From: Lepiota brunneoincarnata
Taxonomy: Eukaryota; Basidiomycota; Agaricomycetes; Agaricales; Agaricaceae
NCBI GenBank assembly: GCA_023014365.1
Contig: JAEBUN010000040.1
Location: forward strand, 248,001-312,000
DNA length: 64,000 nt
Direction of reading: 5' to 3'
Shown: positions 1 to 12,862 of the stretch, one piece after another
How positions within the stretch are numbered: the first letter of the stretch is position 1
Layout of the letters: the number at the start of each line of letters is the position of its first letter
Program-made: the position numbers and the translations under genes
Notes under the pieces: generated by a model
Told to the model about the DNA's origin: nothing
Database searches by the model: none
Seen by the model: the letters and a program-made list of their open reading frames with translations, nothing else

Positions 1-2
1 CT

Positions 3-1655
3 ATCATAATGCAGCAGAACAGCGCCCACTTTGAAGAGGGTATTGTTCGCGCCATCCAATCTGCCTGGCAGACCTTTGACGAATGGCAGTCCCGCGCATC
101 CACATCCAACCAAGACATCTTTCACTCCCTTTCCGTGCATCTTGCGTCACTCGCCCCTGATCGCGAGTGGATCTCCTTCGCCGCGCGCTCGGACCACCTC
201 CTTGATCCAGACACCCCTCTCCGCGACCCTGCCCACATCACCTTTCCCTGTAAAGACGATCCCAGCGTCATACCCGTTCACACTGGTCGCCTCGAACGCA
301 AACGTAGGTTCACCCGCACCTACCAGGAAGGTTACTTCGTATTAACCCCCGCTGGTTTCCTACACGTCTTCAACACGTCTGACCCCTCCCACCCCTCGGG
401 GGGTGGCCTCACGCCCTCTTTCTCACTCTTCCTTCCCTTGTGCACTCTGGGCCCACCTTCCGCCCCTAATTCCAAGAGCAACAAGTTTCCATATCGAAGG
501 ACGGAAAGACGGCACAGGAACAACAAAATCGGGCAGTCTCCGTGGTTTACTTGGCCGTGACGGTTCTGTTGCGTGGAGCTTCCGCGCCCGTAGCAGGGAT
601 GATATGATGGAATGGTGGAACGATTTGCGCATGCTTTGCGCGCGCTACCTCATTGCCAGCGAGCAGATTGAGCGCAACGGCCCCGTTGAAGCAGCCGTCC
701 GTGCCGCCGGTTACCAGAGTGAAGACGAAGAGGAGCATACGGAAGAGCATGAGGGTAGCAGTGTGGAGGAGGAACTCGATGAGGGATATCACGAGGCCGC
801 GGAGGAGACAAGGCCTCCCGGCTACTCTTACGAGAAGGGATACCATGGGATTGAGATGGGCCCTCACGGCTACGTGGTGAGTTTACGTCCACCCTTCATA
901 TCACCTTTACTCAGCAAACATAGATTGAAAAGAAATTCGACCCGGGAAATACTGGGCAGGGTGTCCCACGTCGCCGTAGCTTGCGTCAACGGGAAAAGGC
1001 GCCCGAAGGCCAACTCCCACACACATACTATCACCGGGAGGGCGCAGAATCATCAGATGATGGTGTCGGTGTCGACCATAACACCACGGGGTCCCTATCT
1101 CAACTCGCCGAAACTCGTTACGAGACTTCGGCACATGCTCCTACCACCCCCTACACCCGAGGCAAAGGCTATATACCAAATAATAGTGGCCACCAAGGCA
1201 ATCGTATTGGTGACGAGACTGCCCAAGATACACAGAACCTCAGCCATGCCCAGCGATCCGCCCGTAGTCCTCTTCCAGCCGCCACTGCTATGAGGGCCAC
1301 TACTCCGAGTCCACAACCAGGTTACAACCCGCCCGGAACCGGCTCGTTCAGCCCACAGCCGGCGCAGCGGCACTCCGCCAGTCTCCATGACGGTAGCCCA
1401 AGCCCTTCTCATAGCTCACACTCCCTGCGTCAGGGTGTTCCGAGTCCCCAGCAAGCGACCTCGAATTCCCGCCAAAGAGCTTCGAGCCCTCAAAATGATG
1501 GCATGAGCCCAGCTCACGCCACCGGTACAACGGCACTTCAACATGCTTCTTCGACTGCCTCCACCCCAGAGTATCGCACGCCGCCACCCATCACCACTGT
1601 CACTGACGAAGCTGGTCCTGCACCTATCGAAACTCAATACACTCAGGAGCAGTAG
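3..1655 (+). CDS. SLM1: Slm1/Slm2-like PH-domain protein (5' partial, one frame slip)
   Basis: Slm1/Slm2 proteins bind PI(4,5)P2 at the plasma membrane and act in TORC2 and stress signalling. The reading frame is open to the window edge, so the ATG at 9 may be internal. The first part (HFEEGIVRAIQSAW, then TFDEWQSR) matches the region joining the BAR-like domain to the PH domain. The PH domain follows from about residue 90 (GRLERKRRFTRTYQEGYFVL, SLFLPLCTLG). It resumes in another frame with FHIEGRKDGTGTTKSGS and MMEWWNDLRML. The two frames join at the T-run 486-488; one T fewer restores the family sequence, and there is no room for an intron. A GT-AG intron lies at 877-923. The last exon encodes a low-complexity Ser/Pro/Gln tail ending at 1655. 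Family assignment is firm; whether the slip is real or a sequencing error is open. Confidence 0.88.
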
Positions 1656-4600
1656 TAATTTGTCGGGCATCGCTAGTGCACGTGTATTTATTTTCATCAT
1701 TGGTTCATTCCATTCTCTCTTTTTTGGCATTACACATATTCATTGGTCCATTGGTCTAGTAATTATGCAGACTCGGCCTTCATGCCTCAATTCTACGCTG
1801 TAATTGTACACCACTAGTTGGTAATGATGTGATTAATGCTCTCCCAATTGACACCACGCACCCCATTCGAAGTCACAGCACGTTGCCATTCTTCTCTCTC
1901 CCAAAGTTTGGCAATTGTGCCAGTCTGGTCCGCTGGCGAGCTTCGCGCGCTGAACGTGGTAATCTTAGTCGGAGGTTCTGGGATGGACACGACCATAGAA
2001 CTGTAATGCAAGTAATACCAATAAATTGAGAAGTATGCATGAACAATAAGCTGAGCGGATATCAGGAGCACGTGGCGAGTTTGTGAATTAGGAAGAGGAT
2101 CCCGTGGATTATGACAAGCTTTTGTTGCTGCACCGCCGTGCGCTGGGTTATGGAAGAGGTGTGCTACCTAAAGACTAGAAGCCGAAGGATTGGCCTCGTG
2201 GTCGGCCGGGGTATTAAGCAATATCCGGATGCTGTTGGCGCTGGCTGTGATCAGGAGGTGGGTTCGGAAATAATCTAGGAAAATGAAATGAACCGTCAGA
2301 ATAAGTTTGGGCTTGGTTCATTTGTACTTTTCCCTGGAGCGATATAGTGGGGCCGTCTTCGTGGGCGTTTAACGCTTATCATTTTCCTATCTGCTGCTGC
2401 AATGTCGGCGAACAGGTCTGTCGTGTCACTGTGGCGGCTTGGGGGTTCAGAATAGTGACGCCGTCGCAGCCACCTGACAATGCATGGGGTCTCAAGATCC
2501 CGAGAACGTGCTATCAGATGGAGTTGAGAAGAAGCTCGGTGACGTTTTTTTTTCAAGGTCCCCACCACTTTTTTTTTTTTTGCCCTTTGCCCAGGCGGAA
2601 GTATAGCTTCGACCGGTGGCTGTCATTGCCCAACACTTCCTTTTGGTCATCTTCTGTGCATCGTTTTTTCCATTACACTGTATACAATACTTTTGTACAG
2701 CGCTGGTCTCAATCTTTCGGCTACATGCTGGTTCTTGGATTCCACGTCCTCAATACAATGTATCAGACTTTCGCAACGTCATAGATTGGGGGTGTGAACA
2801 ATCACCGCTTTCTCTACCCGATTTATTCCCGCAAATCTACTTTGCGACCTTGAATATAGAAGAGAAGAGCTGGGCCACTGGAAGGAAGGAAGGAAAGATG
2901 ATAGTATTCCGGAAATAGGGTCGGAGCTCGAAGATATTGAAGTTCGTTATCATCATGTTTGGGATCAAGGAGAAGGGGATGAGGCGCTATGGTGGGACGC
3001 GTGACACAACTTCATAGCAAGTACTGATTCTCTGGGCACTTCTAGCCCGGTGCTGATCATACGATGACTTGTGCCGATGTTTTCACCTGACCAACCAGAC
3101 ATTCTCGGTGGGACGAAGAATATCAAGGTATTTACATCTTCCCTTCCTCTAATGTTTTAGGCATGTTGCTGCATGGGTGTTCCTTACATGTTTCCCGTGC
3201 CCCCTTTTACAAATAGCTATGGGTAGCCCGACCACGAATCTGAACACTTCTTAGTCGCAAATACTAGTGTTGTTCGGGACACTGAGGACATGTTGCTTGT
3301 TCATCCACCGGACGGAACTGGATGCCCTCAAACAACGACCTTGATCCACAACAGGAGACGATTACACAAACCGCCATAGGCATCTGATCCACGGACAATC
3401 CTAAATTAGAGGCATCTCATAAACAACCTCCTTCACCTCTGGTCTCCAAAAATTTTAATGTCGATCAATTTTTTGTTTCCAGCTCGCTCGCATAAGACCG
3501 CCGCTGGAGTGGGCGCTGTATATAGCCCATCGACTAGTGTCAGAAAGATATGCATCACCACAGCAATAGTATCCATTCTTGAGCTCTCAGGATCTCTCCG
3601 AGACCTTATATTTTGACCCCCCCCCCCCGAAAGCTCATGATCAGCAGATCGTCTACCTCGGTTCCCCTGGGTGCACTAAGCCACAGGGGCTCCCGATCTA
3701 TACGGAATACAATCGTATCGCTACTTGCTCGGTTCTCAAAAACAGGGCTTATACAAATTGCTGTTGACTCAGCCGTGGCATCCCATGAAGAGGCCGTTTC
3801 GGAGCGTTCCGTTGCTCGCGCGGGGGGTCTCTGGTCACCTTCTAAAAATTGACTCGTCTGATGGTCCTCCAGTGCGTCTCCGTAAATTTGTGAGGGTACA
3901 GACCTACTGAGTAGCCGTGCAAACACCCGACCATAATTATCAGAACAAGGCTCGCGGACTTGGAAGTTTTGGGTAAGACTCAGGACGTTCAGATTGACGG
4001 GACCGGGAGTTTCATCCATTGTTACGTTGATAGGTCCATCATGGAGAGGAGAGATTTGGGATGGCAACTAGTAGACATTCAGTACTTACGATCTTACAAG
4101 TATATCTACTTACTCACATAGACGCTTGTTGCCCCCTCTTGAGTGGTAGGGTAATGGCCGGTCTTTATGACCAAAAAGGAGAATGATTTCCTTCTTCTAC
4201 GTCATCCCGCTAATGACTTTGTATTGTTTCCCGCTACGGGTAGAGGCGTGCAGCTGCCCGACTCAGGCGGCCCATAGAATACAGCCACTAGCACCTCTTT
4301 TGCCCTTCCTATTTCTTTCAATGCCGTTACGGCCAGCTCACAATGCATGTCCCGTCTGCGCCAGTTTCTGTCATCGAGATTGCGCTCCCGTTGGCCACGT
4401 TACAAGACCAGGGCCAATAGGTATACTCTTTGTTGAGCTTTTGAAATGGAGGGGAGCGCCCCCCTTGTACTCTCATTATCTTGGTGCTGTCGAGTGGCTG
4501 AAGGAGATTCGTTTAGATCTTATTGCTAGCGTTGAATGAAACGTGTACGAACTTATTTGACCGATGCCAAAGAGATTTGTCGTTGTCGCGAGGGAGAGGG

Positions 4601-6414
4601 CTTGAAGGAAAACACCATTCACCGCAGTTGATAATGTGTTCATTTAACGAGCGCCCTCCAGGCTACATTTTTGGGGTGACAACTCGATATCAATAGGATA
4701 TTCACCGAGTCCAACGACATTTCATTTACTGATATGCAGACATGACAGAGGAGGAAGTATGAGTCAGCGCAACGAGAGAAATTCGGAACCGTGCGGAGGC
4801 GCTTTTATGTCTTGCCCCTCCATTCCGGTTGCGTGTACGTACACACACGCAGTAGGGCTCTTAGCGGGGATTCAAGGCGATACCGGAGTGGTTAGTTGAA
4901 TGCCACCCTCGGCCAGAACGCCATGAGCTGTGTTTAGGGTGCCGAGGTTTGGTTGAGCTGCAGAGCTGCGGTCGTGAAGGAATATCTTTATCTTCAACAA
5001 TGGTAGTCACGGACAAAGAATATATCTTACCTCCCGTCGCTCGGTGAATAAGGAACACGCCGGTCACAGGTCGTGAGCTTTAAGCAGTCTTTGGGCCGCC
5101 CTGTTTGCTTGGAAACGGCCCTGGGGACAAGGTAAACTAGGGGAAAAAGGCTGTCATAATTCCATTGAACCAAGGGGAATAGATTCAATAGATTGCTAAA
5201 AATCGCCTGGGAAACTCTATATGGGTGAATGATTCAGTGGGGGGGAAAAACCCTTGAGATATTTTTTATCGTGTCAAGAATAAACGGGATGGGGGGGGGG
5301 ATAAGCAGGAGGGCTGGTATGTCAAGCTCCAACCCCCCGTCAGAAAATTCCATGAATCCCGAGTCGCTGACCGTCCGAACATTGGGGAAAGGCGAGTTCT
5401 TTGATGCAATGGTCAGGGTCCAAAAAATTTCCGAACGGGGAGCCGATATTGATATTAGTCAACGGGTGAGGGTTATCGCTGATCTTTGGTAAAGTGGGCT
5501 ACTGAGCTGTATAGGACATTGTCCAGAATCAGAAAGTGTTGTGCTCGAATATAGGAAGGCAGAAAACATATCGTGAGGACGTAGGCCGAGTGCATAAGTG
5601 TCGACCCCCGGCCAACGCCGGGTTACCAGAAAGATTGATGGCGTCAACTTTGCACACCTAATGGGGAAACGGTGAGAGTGAGAATGTTCTTGAGAACGGC
5701 GAACGTGTATTCGTGAGCAGAATGGGGGCAAAAATGGGTGATAAACTCCCTGTGGGTATTCTTGTTGGGCGCCGGGTGGATTGGGCCCTTAGGAAGCGGT
5801 CGGTGCTTCCGAGGATATTGGGATTGAGTCAGCGAAACTCTCCAGGTTGCAGGCTTCTGCGGCCAGAGGATACGTTAGTGGGAGGAACGGTCCGATAAGA
5901 TTAGGAAACACAACGCGCACCTTATCGGTTAGAACTGTATGAGATGTTATCGAGGGTCACCCCACCATTCAATCAGGCTTCTAGCTTTGAGGCGAGGTGT
6001 TCTAGGGGGATGATATGAAGCGAGGCGGGGCAGACTGGGCATTGTACTGGGAGTCGACTTGGATATGAGACGAAGGGGGCTATAGACCCTATTCTTTGGG
6101 TCGAGGTCAGGTGGACCGCCGAGGGTGGCGAAGGACTACTGCCTCTTTTGGACCATTTCGGGCAGATCTCAGCCCGATCAGGGCTCTATGGTTGTGAGAT
6201 ATTCGGTAGCTCTGGCATTGTAGGGAGATCCAACCCTTTTCAGTCACTTCAGGTTCGCCTCGTGTTTATAGCTACGAATACCTTTTTCTACCACGATTCC
6301 GGTCCTTGTTTTCCTTCCCCCCACAAACGCCCACCCGCCCATCCCAACACGCTCCTTCCTCGTTGTCGCAGCGAAACATCCTTCCTCATCTTTTATTTGG
6401 AATCGTTAGCAACT
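1656..6414. other. Long stretch without a recognisable gene
   Basis: Only short open frames with no family resemblance were seen here. The stretch has T-rich runs near 2547-2581, C- and G-runs near 3617-3627 and 5291-5300, and normal CpG content, so it does not look like decayed transposon sequence. The last 120 bases (about 6295-6414) are pyrimidine-rich, as is common just upstream of fungal start codons, and probably belong to the leader or promoter of the HMG-box gene. Confidence 0.5.
3606..4067 (-). CDS. Doubtful 153-codon open frame
   Basis: An uninterrupted ATG-to-stop frame of 153 codons. It is hydrophilic, with no signal peptide, no membrane segment and no motif I recognise. It ends in a Gly-rich stretch produced by the C-run at 3617-3627. 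No introns or core promoter could be supported and no paralog occurs in the window. It is listed only because it is the longest uninterrupted frame in an otherwise empty 4.7 kb. It may be chance. Confidence 0.15.
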   Translation of the reverse strand: MPSQISPLHDGPINVTMDETPGPVNLNVLSLTQNFQVREPCSDNYGRVFARLLSRSVPSQIYGDALEDHQTSQFLEGDQRPPARATERSETASSWDATAESTAICISPVFENRASSDTIVFRIDREPLWLSAPRGTEVDDLLIMSFRGGGVKI

Positions 6415-7884
6415 ATGCCTGCAGAGAGGACGAGAGGGTCAAGACGTCTGGAGTCGGACGGTGAGATAAGATTCTGACATCTGGACATGAGGTGATCGAC
6501 TCATGGGTGAGGGTCTCTCATATATAGGTCAACAGCTGGTGTGGACCATGCCCGTTGAACCGACCACTGGTTCTTCCGGTGTTTCCTTTACTACAAATAT
6601 CACTCCAGTCACATTCAGTGACTTCCCTCCCCCGCTTGTGGACCCACCTTCGAACGAATTCATTCTATTCCCCCCTGCGGAAGATGCCCATGCCCCCCCG
6701 GCGCCTCGCCGCCAGCCTCACTCCAAGAAGAAGCCTGAGAACCATATCCCTCGTCCCCCTAACGCCTTCATCCTCTTTCGCTCGTCTTTTATCAAGAGCC
6801 AGCATGTCTCCACCGAGGTCGAGACTAATCACTCCACTCTGTCCAAGATAATTGGATTGACCTGGCAGAACCTCCCGGAGAAGGAACGCCAGGTCTGGCA
6901 TGCAAAAGCCAAAGCAGCACTCGAGGAACATAAGCGCAAATTCCCCCAATATGCTTTCCGGCCTACTCAGGGCAAGAAAGGAGGGACGTCGGAGAAGCGG
7001 AAGGTGCGGGAAGTGGAGCCGAAAGATTTAAAGCGCTGTGCAAAGATCGCGGAACTACTCGCTATGGGGCTGAAAGGGCAGGAGCTGGACGCAGCGATGG
7101 CAGAATTCGACAGGCATCACATTCCTGAGGTTGTAACACGTTTTGAGGCGCCTATCACCGCCAGGACATACCGCCGTTCATCCTCCGCCCCAATTCCCGA
7201 CACTGAAAATTCCAAGGCTAGTCAATCCTTCTTTTCCACCGTGACCAGCCTGAAGGCGCGCGCATCGAGCACGCGGCCTACTCGTTGCTCGACGCCCGAG
7301 ATAGCACCTTGCGTCAATGCGCAACCCATACCGTTAAAGCAGGAGCCATCATTCGTAAGTCCGCAATATCACCATCTCGGCGCTTCTTGCCTCATGTTCT
7401 TTTTCCAGGACTTTAGCTCATTCTCGTTCGACAAGACGATCTCCCCTGCTCCTTCGTTCAGTTGCGACCCGCTAGCGGACGTTATCCCACATTCGCCTGC
7501 CCAATCTATTGCTCCTGGCCATGGCATCTTCCCAATGCCTCTCAACATCGATACCTCGGCCACCTTCCTGAACGACTGGGCTCAGTGCACTTCACCGCTT
7601 ACGCCTAGCACACCCAGCTACTTAGGCAGCCCTTCCCCCGCGCCCTCTTTTAACGAGTCGTTTGGCCCCTTCACTGATCACTTGGAGAAGACACTCCCTG
7701 ACTTCCCGGCCGCTTTCCCAGCGTATCAACAGTGTGGGATAGAAATGGGGCTCCCGGAGAAACCTATCTTACCAACCCCAACGCTTACGCTGTCTTCAAC
7801 CCACAGCACCCCGGCAACCACCTTGTCCATCTTGACATGGATTTTTCCACTCTCATAAATAACATCCAACCCTACGCACTCTGA
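6415..7884 (+). CDS. HMG-box transcription factor (MAT-HMG type), one frame slip near the C terminus
   Basis: Sequence-specific HMG-box regulator, expected in the nucleus. The first exon (6415-6460, MPAERTRGSRR) was placed by splice logic. A GT-AG intron at 6461-6527, with a CTGAC branch-like site, joins it in phase to QQLVWTMPVEPTT. The box starts near residue 87: PRPPNAFILFRSSF, then KIIGLTWQNLPEKERQVWHA, then a basic tail AEEH/KRKFPQYAFRP-like. The second intron (7355-7408) is a multiple of three and has no stop, so it can be mistaken for coding. The remainder is Ser/Pro-rich. The visible frame stops at 7858, but the -1 frame continues as NPNAYAVFNPQHPGNH and ends MDFSTLINNIQPYAL at 7884, which looks like the true C terminus. 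One extra G at 7747-7750 joins them. Basidiomycetes have many such HMG genes, so a mating role cannot be claimed. Confidence 0.85.
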
Positions 7885-9920
7885 GCCCTAGGGGCTGGTG
7901 AATGCGCATCCTCCGTGCTCTGATTGTTTATATTGTATCATATTGTGCGCCCTTTTCTCTTGATTTACTTGTATCATAGGTTTTGCGAAATCGTCTGACA
8001 CCCTCCTCCAACGCCCCTCCCCCATCGATCCGCACATCGACTGTGAGGTCATGGCTCAGGATATCCTCGGCCGACAGCTTATTGATTGTACTGTTGTTTG
8101 ACTTATCTTTTTTATGCTGATTGCACCCTCGCACTATGTATATATACCTAGTGTTGTCAGCTTTGTTCGCGTCCACCCAATATACTATGATCGTAGATCA
8201 TGGTATTTTCCTTACTATATTATCCGTCTAATGCCATAGGTATCCTTTACCCCACCCGGAACTATGAGGTCCATACTTGGCAAGAGACCATGTGGAAACA
8301 AGTCTTCGTGTGTTTCCTCATCTGGCGGAGCAGCAAACTTCTTGATGGCCTTTTGTAGGTTCTTCTCCATTGTGCTCCCACTTACTGGAGCGACGGTGCG
8401 GCTCTCAACGCGGATTATTCCCAGAATCATGTGGAATGCAAGGCCAAATGAAGAATTTCAGAGCAGGACCTCGAACGCATCCTTTACTGGCTATCATTAC
8501 TTGACCATGTGATATGGATCGTCACTGGTCAGCTTGACAGAAACCTTCATCGGGCAAGTGTTGTTTTTGTGTGCGGACCCCATAAGATAACTTGCCGAGT
8601 TTCGCCTGATACTCAGAGGACTCTCTTGCTCCTGGTGCTGGAATGATAGGATGGAGTTGCTCCACTAAAAACAAGAACGACTCTTATCCGCATTATTCAT
8701 CCCATGTCGATCGTAGCGCTCTCTTACACAAAATTCTAAGCCTTGCAGATGGTAGTGAGCGTAATGGCATAGGCCAGTGAGTACAGCTCCCGCATATCCA
8801 TATCGTCATTAGCTTGAATTTTGAAAGGGGTCAATATCCAAATCTGAGTCTCCCGGAGAAGTATCATGAGAGGGGCGACAGCAATGCGAGCTCAAATGCT
8901 CAAACGATTGCCCTGATAACGGGGTGACGTTGCTCACCTCATTCAGGCTCCAGTGGAGGCGTTACATTAGGCGTCAATCCATTGATTCATATCGATCCTC
9001 GTGTCCCCGCATTTCTCCCCGGAGAGATTGACATAAGAGGCAGAGACAATTTTAGTTAGTCCTTAAGCTTGGCTTCCCGCTAGCCACATGGTGTAATCAG
9101 GATTGTCGAACGGAACCTTCCTCGCCATCTTCTTAGATGGTTGGTGGGGGGCGGAAACGGGGAGGATAGTCACTCTTGCTCAAGTCCCTTGATATGATAA
9201 TCTCGTAAAATGGTGTCTGCTCCGATTAGCCTTCGGACGGCGGGGTAGTCCTGCACTAAACGCGCGCCTAATCTTTGGCGCTAAGCACATGTCACCACAC
9301 CCCATGCCGTGCGAATCGGTGTCCTCCCTTTTTCAATCACCCAATAAGTATGTTACTTACTTGAGACTGTGTTCGCACAATCATCTCCCGTTGCCGATGA
9401 TCGAAAAATGACTTCAATTTGGCTCAGTGCATCTCATCGAGCGTTGCATCGGACTGAGAATGCGCCGACTAACTCACCAACGATGCGTGCCTTTCCAAAG
9501 TCTGGAACTATTTCCGAGGCACCATTGAGAGTGGCGCCCCTCTCGCGAGCAAAACAAGCGTCTTGAGGTGATCCTGAACTGACATGAGATCCGTGGAGTT
9601 TCAAGGCACAGGTCTACCGCGCGCCTAGTGATCGCCTCTCCCCTGAACGGCGTCTATTCTGATGAAACGGAAGTAAAACATCGCCTAAGACTGATTAATG
9701 TGGAAATTGGCTCTAGGTGTTGAAGATACGGAGTCTAACAAACGGTAATGAAACAAGAAACTCTATAAGGCTACAAAAATCTAGCTACATGAAAGCACAC
9801 AATACCTGGCCGTCGGGGTAAAAAGTCGGGCGTAAAGCAAACACATAAGAAAACAGCAACTGAGGAACATAATACGGACTACAAATGATGAATAGAATGG
9901 GGTAAAAGGTCTCAACATCC
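7885..9920. other. No recognised gene; short unassigned frames
   Basis: Two minus-strand frames look slightly protein-like but match nothing I know. One is 71 codons at 8215-8430 with a possible GTAAGT donor inside. The other is an open run ending at a stop at 8736-8738 that includes EAPLMILLRETQIW-like and MDMRELYSLAYAI segments. Neither could be joined to a convincing multi-exon model. The rest shows nothing. Confidence 0.4.
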
Positions 9921-10275
9921 CTAGGCATATTCCTCCATCAATGCCTCGAGTGCATTCTGTGCGGCTTGTTCACAAGCCTTGTCCTTGGACGACCCGCTGC
10001 CAGTGCCATAAGGCGCCTCATTAACTTAATAAAAATCCTATCAGTATAGGTAGAATCGCTATAGTAGGGTCACACTGACTGTAGTAGGTGCAAGTCCACG
10101 TCAGTTTTTCTTTAGGGCCGCTAGAGGTCATGTCTCCTTTGACCAATCGCAAGGACAAGCGTTGGCAAGTGTTGTTGAGTTCAGTCCTCCAATCTGAGTT
10201 AAGAAACAAAAACACAGGGGTCGTCAGATCAACATAATGCCCGAGCTCTAAAAACATACGAATGCCGGGTTGCAT
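9921..10275 (-). CDS. Small protein made of a single dsRNA-binding domain (three exons)
   Basis: Splicing gives a 77-residue protein: exons 10260-10275, 10080-10193 and 9921-10024; introns 10194-10259 and 10025-10079 (GT-AG, with a CTGAT branch-like site in the second). The lengths sum to 78 codons exactly. The fold signature covers the whole protein. WRTELNNTCQRLSLRL matches helix 1 and the first strand, SGPKEKLTWTCTYYI the GP-loop and central strands, and APYGTGSGSSKDKACEQAA the loop and helix 2, with a GSGSSKDKA version of the usual RNA-contacting KKxAK motif. Such domains bind double-stranded RNA without sequence specificity. There is no partner domain, so it may act as a small cofactor or competitor in RNA silencing; that is inference. 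The start was chosen because this ATG puts all three exons in phase. Confidence 0.8.
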
Positions 10276-12818
10276 CGCAAGTCGGTTGCATGGTGGTGAT
10301 AGGTTCCTAGAGCGGGAGGAGGTGGATTATAAATTCGAGAGTCAGAAAGTGCTTGGAAGTAGCGGGGCTTATTCCTTCCTCGCACCTACAGTGCGGCTTA
10401 TATCTTGAACTCCTCGTAATGGCTGGGCAGTCTCATTGGTATTTACAGCATTGCTGGAATGGTAGCAGGAGTCCTCGGTTACTCAGTTCACTCCGGGGAC
10501 CTTTCGGTCTTGGAATCCTCTAACAGGAGATTCTTCCTTCAAAATACAGCGTCGGGATCACAGCGATGGTGTAAACCGGCATTGATGTTGCAACATTTAT
10601 CCCTGGTGCTGGGAGGCCTGTTCAATTCAATAGATCCGTTAGGGTAATTAAGCGGGGAAAGATAGAGTATCTGCGTCCTGGAAGGAGTAGTAAGAGCTGC
10701 TGCTGAGGCACAGTTAGCCCCTAAAATCCGCTACATACCCCGTCACCGGTCCTTTAGTGTTCTCAGACCGAGCAAAAAATTCAGTGCTGAACAGCCTATT
10801 ATGCTGTATTTTTTCATTCACGAAGTGCAACCAAAATCTTGCTACCGATAGTCTGATCGTACGGATAAATGCTTACAGAAAAACTCAAACGAGAGAAGTG
10901 TGATGGGGTTTAAGACAAGGAGCTACACGGGCGCTCCATCTACTCGATTAGCCAGGGTGCATGGTGGTCTCCGTTCTTGCACTGAGGCGCGGTGGTCTAC
11001 GCCTTGATTCACGGTTATTGGGTTCCTAGTCTCCAACGATACCGAGATTATCTCGGCATGCTGCCCTTTGGATCCACATTTCGCGCAGTTTTGTATTGGT
11101 AATTGATGAATGACCCCTCTTAGCCTGAATGCTCCGGACATAAGGATTTGATGCGAGAATGTCGGATAAGCAAGCTACAGCTTTCCCTCCCACTAGCCTA
11201 TGGTTGGCTTTCTGCAGGGTTGACTGCCCCGCTGTAGAGGAAGCTAGGGAAACAATCTGACTAGCCGACTCGAGAGGGAGGTGCTCTCTACCAAAGGTCG
11301 GTCGCCTCTATAGACGCCACCGAAATGTAGTACATTTCTAATCCGGGCCCAGTCTTGTTCAACGCTTTGTCCATAGAACAAGAACACAGCTGACTCATAT
11401 GCACCTTTATTTCCTTACGGACACCCGAAACTTCGTTATTTTGCCTCCACGATCGCCCATAGAACTCCGATTCGGACAATGACGTCCACACTTTACGGCC
11501 CCTGAGAAGAGATATAGAAATGGGTATCACACTGGTAGTTCAACGATTTTATGAGCAATTTACTTTAGGCGTGCTGTAGGGGCACTTTGCGATGACCGAA
11601 CAGTTGTTCCCGGTCGGAAAGATTTCTCTCCGACTGGACACGGAGGCCGTTTCGGCAAGCCTGCTGAAACCAATGCTTAAAGCCATTATATATGGATAGG
11701 AAAGAATAACATATGTGAACACAAAATAATAATTGGGTGGGCAACGTCGCGCTGCGATTATCACCCTCGGCGGTCACGACTTAGGTCCCCAGTCATGGAA
11801 CGTGGCATTGCCCCTGGCAACGTTTTTTCCTTGGACTTGAAATAATTCATGATGGTTTTGGTATCGATGCATCTTCTTGATGTATCTTTGACTCAACCGC
11901 CTCCCGTTTTATAACTAGCGGCCGACGTGAGATTTTCCCTCTCCTTCCTATGATTGAGCTCAAGGGCACTTCCTGTTCTTTCGTGTTCTAGCCCCTGGTT
12001 TACAATCCGATAAACGCGGCGGGGAATGAATTCAAACCCCGCACATCACCTTCGATTCACCACAGCAATTTTTGCAGTTGTCGTCGCCTTCGAACCCTCT
12101 TCATGTGTGCTTGAAATACATCCCCCTGGCTGACCACGGGAGCATAACGCCGATCGAGTATACTGGTCTCCACTCTCTCTTTTTCTGTGAAGACAGCCTC
12201 GATCGCCGACATCAAGCAGGCGCAAAGTCGATAGTATGTGGTTCTTGCATTGGAGAATTTTGTCAACAAGTAAGCATCGTCAGTGTCGACCATCGCGGTC
12301 AGAGTAGACGGTTGGTGGTACGGACCTGTACTCTCTCGTGTCGTTGTGACTGATTTTCGCTACTGGGGAGTGGATAGGTTGGTGCCGGCGATGATGGATG
12401 ATTGTGATATCACCTGCCCAATCCGGACTAATCATTAATCGTTGTTTCAGAGCAACCCAGCATACCAAACACTAAACACCCCTTGTGAGCCGATGGAGCT
12501 CGTCTTTCAAGTTTCTCGTAAAATCGGAAGAGAACCGGAGAGTAAGTGGTCGTGTATATGCCATCCAAAATATCAAGCGGCAGCAGGAGGAACGTGATGT
12601 CGGACCTTATCATGATATCATTCTTCGGAGGTTCATACTTACTCACTAAAATGTTTCCCTCATACTGTGCACACAGCGAGTTCCTCCGCTTCTACCATGA
12701 AATTCTCAATTATCGGTGGTGCTGAGTGTAATAGGACCTTGAGCTTCAGGCCTTCGCGCGTCACTGCTCTTCGGCGACACGAGGCGTGCACGTGTTTATT
12801 CCCAGGATTTGATGGCCC
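10276..12818. other. Mostly empty; possible minus-strand gene at 12057-12646
   Basis: Between 12646 and 12057 on the minus strand, two open frames (72 and 78 codons) are separated by a stretch with plausible splice sites (GTGATA at about 12418, CAG at about 12330). Their products, starting MSKYEPPKNDIMI and MVDTDDAYLLTKF, have a fairly protein-like composition but match no family I know. I could not find a join that keeps frame, so this is not called as a gene. Other frames in 10276-12050 look like chance. Confidence 0.3.
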
Positions 12819-12825
12819 TATAAAG
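12819..12825 (+). promoter_or_regulatory. TATA box of the first C2H2 gene
   Basis: TATAAAG lies 38-44 bases upstream of the ATG at 12863, so the mRNA leader would be very short. This is a positional inference. Confidence 0.45.
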
Positions 12826-12862
12826 CGTTGTAGGCGTTAAACCCTTTCTCCTTTGATCCATT

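Noticed and set aside
8995..9060. Cyanovirin-N-like trace on the minus strand (CGDTRIDMNQWIDA)
   Set aside because: Only one short block fits, followed by a stop, with no second block or exon structure.
12057..12646. Multi-exon gene on the minus strand
   Set aside because: Two protein-like frames but no join that preserves frame and no family match; noted in the region entry only.
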